From Planctomycetaceae bacterium (lineage in GTDB: Bacteria; Planctomycetota; Planctomycetia; Planctomycetales; Planctomycetaceae): a stretch of 64,000 bases of DNA. The notes under the pieces are model-generated. The model worked only from the letters and a program-made list of their open reading frames with translations. It did no database searches and was not told where the DNA came from. A program made the translations under genes and the position numbers. The DNA is taken from the NCBI GenBank assembly GCA_021732995.1, contig JAKFWA010000135.1:62001-126000 (forward strand), given 5' to 3'. Positions 36,968 through 43,780 of this stretch are shown here, one piece after another (the first letter of the stretch is position 1; each line of letters opens with the position of its first letter).

Positions 36968-38851
36968 TTAAAGAACGATCCGTTCAAAAGTATCGAGTTC
37001 TATCGCACTCTCGAATCCTTCCGTGTGTCCGAGCGGGTCGGAGTCGCTCAGGTCGCCGAAGGAAAGGCCGGTGATTTCCTCGACCCTGCGAATAGTGACC
37101 TGGAATGTGCGGTAAGCTCCGAACGCAAATTCGATATCACCCAGGAATTGCCCTTGGCTGAGCACGTAGGCAGTGGCCGATAGCTTGCCATCGCTCCGAA
37201 CGTTCGCAACTACTTTCCAATATTCTTCAGGAATTAAACTCCCTCGATACGAGACTCCGCTCTCATTCAAGACAGGACCTGTGAAGACACTCACCCGCAA
37301 ATTGCGGTCGTCGGTGTTGTTGAGGATGTAATCCTCCAGACCCGCCCATTGAGTTCTGCCCTGATTCAATAGCGCGTGCTGGGGGCAACTATTCGTGTAG
37401 TGAAACGTGTCTTCTTGCGCAGCCAGTGCTTCGTCGTTGTCACCCCACACCGGATCAAGTCGGCGAACCTGATGACCCCGGTCGAGATTGTTCCCTTGAT
37501 AGAGATCATTTCCGAGTTGTGCCGACTGAGGGATGCGAGGATCAAATCGCCAGACGTCCCGGCCCCGTCGTGGCCGTATGAGCGCGCTGCCATCAATGTT
37601 GGCGGCGGTGATGTACGGCATCTTCCGCGACCTGCTCATCACAATTGAGAAATGGACGTACTTCAGTTCCGTTGAGCCCCGGTGGGGACCAGCGGTCTGT
37701 CGAAGAACGTCGCTCGACCTCAGCCGATGAACTGTCGGCAATGGAACGTAGAGATCATCGTCGCCGAGAAAACCGGGTTGATAGCCGGGGCGATCCGCAT
37801 ACGATTGCGGTGATGCGGGAGCCTCGACTGGAACGTCTCGTCGCGATGGTCGTGTCGCGCCCGCCAGCACTCGCCGGACAGCTTCGATTCGAACGGAATA
37901 GTTAGACAGCTCAAATCGCCCGCCGAAATGGAGTGCGATCGCCTTTCCGGATGTTACGTCATAGACCACCGAGCCGGAATTTCCGCCCAGCGTCGAGCAG
38001 TCGTGCTTGAGCACGAGCGTATCGGATGGGCCGCCGCTTTGAACCTTGCCGGGAGCCAGTCGCTTCTTCTCGTAAATGTCCTTGAAGATGGATCTCGCGA
38101 CGTCCGGGTCATTCCGGCGATCGTCGCGGGCGGGATACCCGATCACCGAAATGTATTCCCCCTCGGGTTCGCTGGATTCTGCCAGCGGAATCGGTTGTCG
38201 ATTGACGCTAGTCCGGAGCTTCAGCACTGCCATATCGGGCTGCCCAGGACCGTCGGGTGCAAGATACAGGATTCGCTCAATTTCGACGGGTGCCTCCCCT
38301 GCAATGCCAAACTCCTCTTTGAAGTCGATCGCCGCGCGCATCAATTGACCGTTGACGCCCGGCCGAAAGACGAAGGCCCGGCCAGACTGCCGTGCGAACT
38401 CATTCGCAACATGGCGATTGGTCACGATTACGTCCGACTCAACCAGCCAGGCAGTGCCTACCCATGGGAACGACGCATGCCCCTGCAGTTCAACCCGCCC
38501 TACGGCCTTAATTGCAGCCTCCAGGTTTGCTCGTCCCGGTTGAAGGCGGTTTTTCCACACTTGCTGATCCGGGGGGATCACGAACGTGTCGTTCTGGATG
38601 AGAAACGAAGGCCTCCCTAGACGGAGGATAATCGCTTCGGCCATCGACCCGGCATCCGAGTCGTCGGGAACAGCGCCCGATTCCGCAAATGCCGCGAACG
38701 ACTTCTTGAGGCTGGAGGAGTCCAAGTCGAGTCCTTCGAGCCCCGCATGAGCCCGACGGCCTTTGACTGCGGCTTCAATTTCATCCATCAACTCCGAATC
38801 CTGGCGGATTTCATCAAGCACTGCGGAATTCAGGGCAGACAAGCGTTGCAT
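36968..38851 (-). CDS. Trypsin-like protease fused to a DNA/RNA non-specific endonuclease
   Basis: 627 residues from the ATG at 38851, which follows AAGGAGA by eight bases; a frame extension to 38902 is unlikely. Residues 1-105 form a helical, acidic pre-domain. A chymotrypsin/V8-fold protease spans about 115-330, with catalytic H147 (VTNRHVA), D206 (PDMAVLKL) and S292 (GGNSGSVV). A NUC1/NucA-type nuclease spans about 375-620, with the H-N-N motif: DRGH (457-460), FHYTNSCPQ (483-491) and NQGRTQWAGLE (496-506). All catalytic residues of both enzymes are present. No signal peptide is visible. The fusion suggests proteolytic release or control of a nuclease effector, in a locus with a PLA2 and Cys-rich peptides. 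Confidence 0.9.
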   Translation of the reverse strand: MQRLSALNSAVLDEIRQDSELMDEIEAAVKGRRAHAGLEGLDLDSSSLKKSFAAFAESGAVPDDSDAGSMAEAIILRLGRPSFLIQNDTFVIPPDQQVWKNRLQPGRANLEAAIKAVGRVELQGHASFPWVGTAWLVESDVIVTNRHVANEFARQSGRAFVFRPGVNGQLMRAAIDFKEEFGIAGEAPVEIERILYLAPDGPGQPDMAVLKLRTSVNRQPIPLAESSEPEGEYISVIGYPARDDRRNDPDVARSIFKDIYEKKRLAPGKVQSGGPSDTLVLKHDCSTLGGNSGSVVYDVTSGKAIALHFGGRFELSNYSVRIEAVRRVLAGATRPSRRDVPVEAPASPQSYADRPGYQPGFLGDDDLYVPLPTVHRLRSSDVLRQTAGPHRGSTELKYVHFSIVMSRSRKMPYITAANIDGSALIRPRRGRDVWRFDPRIPQSAQLGNDLYQGNNLDRGHQVRRLDPVWGDNDEALAAQEDTFHYTNSCPQHALLNQGRTQWAGLEDYILNNTDDRNLRVSVFTGPVLNESGVSYRGSLIPEEYWKVVANVRSDGKLSATAYVLSQGQFLGDIEFAFGAYRTFQVTIRRVEEITGLSFGDLSDSDPLGHTEGFESAIELDTFERIVL

Positions 38852-38898
38852 GACTGATTCTCCTTCGAAATTGGTTGATAATCGGCGAAGTGTTCTGA

Positions 38899-39165
38899 TC
38901 ACGCTCGTTTCATAGATTCAAGGCGGTTGACTTCCGTCTCGATCTCAGATTTGCGACGTTCCATGATTCTTCTGCGGCCACCTTCGACCGTCATGCGGTC
39001 GACGAATTCCGCGTCCCGAGCAAACTCGGGATCGGTCTCCGCTTGTCGCTGCAACGTGGCAATCGCTTCGTCGATCCGACCAAGCGTTGCGTTTACTTCC
39101 GACAATTCGGCCTTGAGTTCGGTAAGTCTCGATTCAACGACGGAGTTCTTGTCTGTGGCAGCCAT
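38899..39165 (-). CDS. Small coiled-coil protein preceding the protease-nuclease
   Basis: 88 residues, start MAATDKNSVVESRLTELK with GAGG seven bases upstream. Heptad-like Leu/Ile/Val spacing through ESRLTELKAELSEVNATLGR and again near the C-terminus indicates two helices forming a coiled coil. Charged and soluble, no cysteine, no shared leader. It ends 47 bases before the protease-nuclease gene and is likely co-translated with it. An adaptor, inhibitor or immunity role is possible but unsupported by motif. Confidence 0.7.
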   Translation of the reverse strand: MAATDKNSVVESRLTELKAELSEVNATLGRIDEAIATLQRQAETDPEFARDAEFVDRMTVEGGRRRIMERRKSEIETEVNRLESMKRA

Positions 39166-39639
39166 GTGACAACCTCGGGAAATTGCAGGGAACCGGTCAC
39201 TGAGTTCGAGAACTCACTGTTCTGCTGCGCGTCGCAATAAGCGCCACCGCCCATGCGATGTGCGGCAGCGCGGTGGGTGTTTGCCAGGTCGCGGCAGGTG
39301 CGAAAAGGGGGCACGAAGCCAGTTTGAATAAGTCTTAGGGCGAGCATGCAGGTCGCCTAGAAGTCGCGGTCGTCCTTGCTGCGGCTTGATGTTTCACGGT
39401 GCCGATCGTGATTACGCACGCATCCGTCAGATCGCCGTCACCCAGCGATCCGGAACCCGTGGTTTGTTCCGGCACCTACCGCACTCACCAGTTAATTCAC
39501 GGATATTGTCCGAAGACCGCGCACGCGGTCAATATCCCGCAGTGCCGCAATACTTTCGGGTGAAAGATCCGTAAGCGGTTGACCGTGAAGATGAGTATCA
39601 ACTCGTCAACATCGCCTTTGATGCGAATACCATTAAGGA
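39166..39639. other. Intergenic stretch with a strong hairpin between the peptide array and the effector genes
   Basis: No convincing gene. An 84-codon minus frame (39093-39347) overlaps the coiled-coil gene and lacks a clear start signal or the shared leader. A nested inverted repeat lies at 39501-39537. Confidence 0.5.
39501..39537. terminator. Nested hairpin, possible terminator or RNA structure
   Basis: An inner stem GACCGCG/CGCGGTC (39515-39521 with 39524-39530, two-base loop) lies inside an outer stem GGATATT/AATATCC (39501-39507 with 39531-39537). It sits 103 bases past the stop of the last six-cysteine peptide gene. There is no T-run, so an intrinsic terminator is uncertain. It could also be an mRNA processing or stabilising structure. 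Confidence 0.4.
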
Positions 39640-39843
39640 TTAGCACGCCTTGTATTCAAAGCTGCAACGAGTCCGAAGTCCTCGAAACGTACAACACTCG
39701 CGGCGACAGATTCCTGGTACACCTGGCTGAGGCCACCAAGGGGTACAGGTTGCGGATGGGGAGACCCCCACCGCGAAAGTCCTCGGTTCGCTACTTGCAG
39801 TTGCTGACCGCAGAACTGCACAGCGCTGGCGGGGTATATACAT
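39640..39843 (-). CDS. Six-cysteine knottin-like peptide with shared leader, copy 1
   Basis: 67 residues from the ATG at 39843, with AGGA nine bases upstream; an ATG three codons earlier is an alternative. The leader MYIPRQRCAVLR has the shared I3-P4, V10 and R12. GVSPS precedes the first core cysteine. The core cysteines follow C-x12-C-x3-CC-x8-C-x6-C, the C-C-CC-C-C order of inhibitor-cystine-knot peptides. Spacing is identical to that of the next gene upstream, and the conserved residues often use different codons, which argues for selection on this frame. Function inferred: secreted, disulfide-rich toxin or antimicrobial. Confidence 0.75.
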   Translation of the reverse strand: MYIPRQRCAVLRSATASSEPRTFAVGVSPSATCTPWWPQPGVPGICRRECCTFRGLRTRCSFEYKAC

Positions 39844-39876
39844 GGTCGTCATTCCTATGGATGGGAGAGGATGTCT

Positions 39877-40086
39877 CTACGTGCCGCAGACTTTGTATTC
39901 GGTCGAACAGACGGTACGAAACCCCCTGAATCTGCAGCATTCACGTCGACAGATTCCTAAGGCCTCTGTGGCGGGATACCAAGGTGAACACGTTGCGGAA
40001 GGACTCAGTCCCGCTACGTCTCGATTAGACGAACGCAGCAATTTACAATTTCGAGAGATACCCGCTGCTTGTCGTGGTGGTCGCAT
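39877..40086 (-). CDS. Six-cysteine knottin-like peptide with shared leader, copy 2
   Basis: 69 residues. The ATG at 40086 follows AGGAG by seven bases, a better start than a TTG eleven codons upstream. The leader MRPPRQAAGISR fits the shared pattern (P4, I10, R12), and GLSPS precedes the first core cysteine. The core has C-x12-C-x3-CC-x8-C-x6-C, and GICRRECC.FRG.RT.CS.EYK.C is shared with the neighbouring copy. It is basic, with Arg after the second and fourth cysteines. The gap to copy 1 is 33 bases, and to the gene before it also 33 bases. Confidence 0.8.
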   Translation of the reverse strand: MRPPRQAAGISRNCKLLRSSNRDVAGLSPSATCSPWYPATEALGICRRECCRFRGFRTVCSTEYKVCGT

Positions 40087-40119
40087 TGCTAATCTCCTGC
40101 TGATGGAGTTACGTGCCAA

Positions 40120-40503
40120 CTAGAACGCTCGATTGCAATCCGAGAACGCATTCCGAATCGTGTCAGCCGCCATACCGCATTGCACGGCGCACACCACTCC
40201 CGTCGCTCCCGCTGTACCAGCGGCGGATGCGAGGCAACTGGCGCAACCGGCCGTCCCAATGTAGGCTCGCAATGCATGCAGCACGCAGGCCGCGCGCTTA
40301 TCTCGCCGACAGACGTCCCTCTGAGCCACGCAGGCTGGATTTGAACCCGTGCATTTCCTGCCGGGATTACGGAAGGTTGGGCATGGATAGCGAAACGTGC
40401 AATCTTTGTGAGGATTGCAATCCGACGGGACCAATGAGTCGGCAGAAGGAAAAAAGCTGGATGTTGAACGAAGAATTGGTTGCGAACGACTGGGGATGCG
40501 CAT
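40120..40503 (-). CDS. Ala/Gly/Cys-rich peptide with shared leader (127 residues)
   Basis: The ATG at 40503 gives leader MRIPSRSQPILR (I3, P4, I10, R12). SLVPS precedes the first core cysteine. The core has 12 cysteines: a charged part (DCNPHKDCTFRYPC) and a hydrophobic Ala/Gly part (TAGCASCLASAAGTAGATGV, then CAVQCG). The second part recalls the compact Cys-rich helical fold of halocin C8-type bacteriocins, a weak resemblance judged by eye. The frame stays open upstream to 40983, but that extension overlaps another coding frame and has no leader. GGA six bases before the ATG is a weak ribosome site. Confidence 0.65.
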   Translation of the reverse strand: MRIPSRSQPILRSTSSFFPSADSLVPSDCNPHKDCTFRYPCPTFRNPGRKCTGSNPACVAQRDVCRRDKRAACVLHALRAYIGTAGCASCLASAAGTAGATGVVCAVQCGMAADTIRNAFSDCNRAF

Positions 40504-40534
40504 GCTGCGTCCAATCAGGTATGAGTAGTAATCC

Positions 40535-40807
40535 TCAACAACAGCCGTTGTAGCATTGATGTCCTGCCTCATACGCCGCGGCAATACATGCTGCAGCGAG
40601 AGGTCCGGACAGCCCGCCTGCGGCGCAGGCCGCGATGGCCGCTGCTTGCGTGGAACGACATGCAGTCCTGCATGTACCGCATCGACTGCGACACCACGCA
40701 CCTCTCCATCCGCGCGGACAGCCGCTCGGGAAGACTGCCGAGGCGTATCCCGTCTGGATGCCTTGAGATGCTCGTACGACTGACGCGATCTGTTTTGGAA
40801 GTGCCAT
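40535..40807 (-). CDS. Ala/Gly/Cys-rich peptide with shared leader (90 residues)
   Basis: The ATG at 40807 gives leader MALPKQIASVVR (L3, P4, V10, R12). AVFPS precedes the first core cysteine at residue 30, the same position as in the 114-residue relative. The core carries 10 cysteines: CRSRCGTCRTAC is followed by AAAIAACAAGGLSGPLAAAC and a C-terminal YNGCC. The alternation of a Cys-rich basic part with an Ala/Gly helix-forming part suggests a small disulfide-stabilised membrane-active peptide. It ends 31 bases before the next leader gene. Confidence 0.7.
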   Translation of the reverse strand: MALPKQIASVVRASQGIQTGYASAVFPSGCPRGWRGAWCRSRCGTCRTACRSTQAAAIAACAAGGLSGPLAAACIAAAYEAGHQCYNGCC

Positions 40808-41213
40808 AGCGTTCTCTCATTACTGCGACATGAAAGCAAAGGAATTGCGGGACGGGATTGTCTCTGGCATCTGGGCGCAGCATTCACGGTGATTGAGATG
40901 AAGCCGCTGCGTTCGGAACAACGCTGCAACGCCTCTCTCTGACCTGTCGGCCATGCGCAATTGCGATCAATCTTGAATCGCAAGCGTCACGCCCTTACTG
41001 AATCAAACTGCGAAACGGAAACTCCTCGTGTTTTGGGGTCGCGAATCTGGATGACGAATCGAGAGCGCGAGACGCACATGTGACGCCAGGACGATCCTTT
41101 AAGAAAATCAAATTATGCAGTCGGAGTGATACTATGTTCGCAAAGTACGAACCGAAGCATTGGGGAGTTGCCAGTCGAGTTTTCCACTCCAGTGATTGAT
41201 CCCGAGAGATCAC
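40808..41213. other. Intergenic gap splitting the leader-gene array
   Basis: No frame here begins with the shared leader. A GTG-started 72-codon minus frame (40995-41213) and frames of 44 and 30 codons (ATGs near 40953 and 41079) show no motif. The gap probably contains a promoter for the four-peptide block that starts at 40807. Confidence 0.45.
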
Positions 41214-41411
41214 TCACACTTCGTAGTCACCGTCCGAATCCATTGGGTACCACTGCTCGTAAATCACCGTTTCGTCGTCGTCGATCGCTTCGATGTCGGT
41301 ATCCAAGTCGACAATATCCTCATCCGACAGGTCGGCTGGTCGCAGACTGAGTGCGGGAGCAACGTTTGCGTGTCCCCTCTTCACACCAACGACCTGATGT
41401 GCGATGTGCAT
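41214..41411 (-). CDS. Acidic 65-residue peptide with shared leader
   Basis: AAGG lies eight bases before the ATG. The leader MHIAHQVVGVKR fits the shared pattern (I3, Q6, V10, R12) with Ala replacing Pro at position 4. LSLRPADL takes the place of the PS block. The rest is strongly acidic and free of cysteine (DEDIVDLDTDIEAIDDDE, then YEQWYPMDSDGDYEV). It could be a modified-peptide precursor, an acidic inhibitor that neutralises the basic peptides, or a chaperone-like partner. It starts 39 bases after the 114-residue peptide gene. Confidence 0.7.
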   Translation of the reverse strand: MHIAHQVVGVKRGHANVAPALSLRPADLSDEDIVDLDTDIEAIDDDETVIYEQWYPMDSDGDYEV

Positions 41412-41450
41412 TGGTCTCGCCTTTGTATATAGAGTTAAACCGCGCTGCTC

Positions 41451-41795
41451 TCAGATAATTCCGGTTTCCTTAGCACAGCGATATGAGTGCGACGCACCCG
41501 CTGCGCCACAGGCGATTCCCACACATGCTCCGTACGGAAGCGGACCAGCCACCGCAGCCACTGAGCAGGCTTTAACAGCCGCCAGACAGCCCGCGGCTTC
41601 TTTTTCATTTGGGAACCCCATGCAGCGCGCAAAGGCACCCTGCTGAGTGCAAAACAGCTCCTTCCAGGCCTTACAGTCCAATTGCCATTTCTTGCACTTG
41701 GAATTGCAGTTCCAAGAAGGCGCAATTTCGGAAACGATTCGGCCCTCTACTCGGGCTTGACGCTGAACCGGACAGATCCTGAGTGGTAGTCTCAT
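41451..41795 (-). CDS. Ala/Gly/Cys-rich peptide with shared leader (114 residues)
   Basis: The ATG at 41795 lies 26 bases after the protease stop, so the two are probably translated from one message. The leader MRLPLRICPVQR is the closest of the set to cyanobactin leaders (L-P, then P-V-x-R). EIAPS precedes the first core cysteine at residue 30. The core has 10 cysteines: a basic and aromatic part (NCNSKCKKWQLDCKAWKELFC) and an Ala/Gly part (GCLAAVKACSVAAVAGPLPYGACVGIACGAAG). Its layout matches the 90- and 127-residue peptides, with little direct identity. Confidence 0.75.
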   Translation of the reverse strand: MRLPLRICPVQRQARVEGRIVSEIAPSWNCNSKCKKWQLDCKAWKELFCTQQGAFARCMGFPNEKEAAGCLAAVKACSVAAVAGPLPYGACVGIACGAAGASHSYRCAKETGII

Positions 41796-41821
41796 GACAA
41801 GTTCCCATCCGGGCTAAGTGT

Positions 41822-43780
41822 CTAGCGGACCATCCAGGTACGCATTTCGCCAACGGTAACCGGCACGACATCGCTCACATCAACGGTGAAGCGATAGGCT
41901 CGTCGTGCAGCTTGCGCTTCCTTCTCCGGAAAGAAGAACATCAGCTTCACGTCCCAGCAGTCAGATTCCGGTCGGCAGATTGGACTAGGCTCGACCTCGA
42001 TCGAGTCCAGATCCATTTTCAGTTTGTGCGCGTTTTCGAACACAGTTTCGATGTTAAACGCATTCGTGGCGGCAAAGTTGATTGCCCGGTCCTGAGGAGT
42101 TTGTCCCAGGTTCCGCAGCTCGAAATACACCCGTTCGAGGAAGTTTCGAACGCCCTCAGCCACTTCGGCCGCTTGCAAGGCGAACCTTGCGTTTTCAGCC
42201 TCATCGAGTCCTTCTGGACGAACTGGAACAAGACTCCTCACAAGAGCCTCGGTCGTCCAACTGTACATACCTCTCAGCTCGGGCACGATTGCGGGAACGG
42301 TCTGGCCATTTGCCAGGCGCACCGAACCCGCCACCACGCCGGGAACGGAAATGCGTTCGACTCCGTCAGCCATATCCTGCAGGAACTCGCGCAGGCGTTC
42401 ATGAGCCGTCGAAGCGAACGGTCCCACGGGCAGGATGGCGTACACGGGCGTCGCATCAATACTCAGCGTCCAAGTGAGAGCAGCGGCATCCCAAGGGTGG
42501 TCCTTCAGGTAGGGAAGAAGCTGTCGAGGATCTTGAGGGTTGCCGTAAGGTGCGATCACTCGTCCCTGCTGGTCCGTAACGGACCCCATCGCTTGAGCAA
42601 AGCTATCCCGTCGGGCTTCGGATCCGAAGTCGACCCCAAGCTGACCGAGCGCGTAGATGAGTTGCACCTGCTGTGGAGATGACCCGCTTCCTCCACAACC
42701 ACAGCTCTTGCCCGATCCAGAAGGAACCAAGCCCTCGGAAACGCGAGCAGAACTTGGTGCAACTTCGCTCGATTCCCTTGATGGGCTAGTGGGCGGAACT
42801 CCGCGCTGCACTTGCGGCTGGAGTGCATCTTCCGAGGTGATCTTAACGCATTGTGGCTCTGTCATGTTGCTGGCTCCACTGTGCAAAATTATGGACATAG
42901 TTCTAGAAATGTTCAAGTGTCCTAAAAGAAGTCGACGGCAATCGTCTGTGGGCTGTTCAGCGCAGCCGAGCGCCGCAGCCAGGATCGCATCGCGCACCTG
43001 AAGTGCACCGGGCTTTACACCATGCCGCTTGAGGTACAGGCTCATTAGAAGTGCGATGAGCCCCGAAACAACGGGCGTCGCATAGCTCGTCCCGGAAGCG
43101 TGAGATATTCCCCCTCCTGGGGACGCGCCAGGAATGTCGGCACCTGGAGCGAGAACTCCGCGAGATCGGTAGGCTTCGCCCCAGTTGCTGAAGGGCAACG
43201 GAGAGCCGTCCCGGTCCATCGCACCAACCGGCAGCACTGCTGGCAACGAAGCAGGAATATGAAGGCAATCACATCCCTGATTGCCAGCGGCTGCAACAAT
43301 CACAATGTTGGACTCCTGGCACTTCCGAATGGCGTCAGCCAAGATCGGGTGAGCTGTGCCTGTCGGTGAATATTGCCCGCCACTGATGTTGATGACGTCC
43401 GCACCCGACTGGATCGCAACATTGATCGCGCGTGCCAGGTCAACCTGTGAGCAAGGGACCGGTTCGCCGTCACTGAATTCGCCGAAGATCGGAATGACCA
43501 AGCCTCGGCAAGCTGGCGATATTCCCTTCACGAGCCCCTGGTGTTGCCCAAAGATCACGCTGGCAACGTGAGTGCCGTGTGCGACCGCTGCTCCGACTTC
43601 ATGGCCCGCAACAGCGAGCGTCGCAATCGACGCGAGCGTACCTCCTGAAAAGCATGGATGCGTCAAGTCCACCGGCCCGTCGAGAACTGCGACGCAAACC
43701 GACGGATCTCCCGCCGTCTCGTTCCAGATCTCGCGGAGCTCTGGCAGGATCTCGTCGATTGTCGGAAGCGAGCCATTCAT
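41822..43780 (-). CDS. PatA/PatG-family subtilisin-like protease (cyanobactin maturation type)
   Basis: 652 residues in two parts. The S8 domain (1-~300) has catalytic D34 (VAVLDGPVD), H68 (HGTHVAS), oxyanion N167 (AAGNQG) and S232 (GTSYATPVVSG), all intact. A linker with CGCGG leads into a C-terminal domain (~370-640) containing YALGQLGVDFGSEARRDSF, WTLSIDATPVYAI.P.GPFA, PELRGMYSW and YFELRNLGQTPQDRAINFA. These match the domain that follows the protease in PatA/PatG proteins of cyanobactin pathways. In those pathways PatA removes the leader and PatG cleaves and cyclises the core. No PatG-type oxidase region is present, so the architecture is PatA-like. It heads the minus-strand array of leader-bearing genes and is the natural candidate to cut them at the PS block. 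Confidence 0.9.
   Translation of the reverse strand: MNGSLPTIDEILPELREIWNETAGDPSVCVAVLDGPVDLTHPCFSGGTLASIATLAVAGHEVGAAVAHGTHVASVIFGQHQGLVKGISPACRGLVIPIFGEFSDGEPVPCSQVDLARAINVAIQSGADVINISGGQYSPTGTAHPILADAIRKCQESNIVIVAAAGNQGCDCLHIPASLPAVLPVGAMDRDGSPLPFSNWGEAYRSRGVLAPGADIPGASPGGGISHASGTSYATPVVSGLIALLMSLYLKRHGVKPGALQVRDAILAAALGCAEQPTDDCRRLLLGHLNISRTMSIILHSGASNMTEPQCVKITSEDALQPQVQRGVPPTSPSRESSEVAPSSARVSEGLVPSGSGKSCGCGGSGSSPQQVQLIYALGQLGVDFGSEARRDSFAQAMGSVTDQQGRVIAPYGNPQDPRQLLPYLKDHPWDAAALTWTLSIDATPVYAILPVGPFASTAHERLREFLQDMADGVERISVPGVVAGSVRLANGQTVPAIVPELRGMYSWTTEALVRSLVPVRPEGLDEAENARFALQAAEVAEGVRNFLERVYFELRNLGQTPQDRAINFAATNAFNIETVFENAHKLKMDLDSIEVEPSPICRPESDCWDVKLMFFFPEKEAQAARRAYRFTVDVSDVVPVTVGEMRTWMVR

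Noticed and set aside
39093-39347. 84-codon minus-strand frame
   Set aside because: It overlaps the coiled-coil gene, shows no shared leader and no clear start signal.
39579-40123. Plus-strand frames of 116 and 93 codons
   Set aside because: They are antisense to the two six-cysteine peptide genes, where codon differences with conserved residues favour the minus frame.
40089-40514. 141-codon minus-strand frame
   Set aside because: It overlaps the 127-residue peptide in a different frame and lacks the leader.
40504-40983. Upstream extension of the 127-residue peptide to 287 codons
   Set aside because: The extension overlaps the 90-residue leader gene in another frame and its translation is Arg-rich noise. 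The internal ATG begins the shared leader.
40995-41213. 72-codon GTG-started minus-strand frame in the array gap
   Set aside because: No leader, no motif, and it begins right at the end of the acidic peptide gene without a ribosome site.
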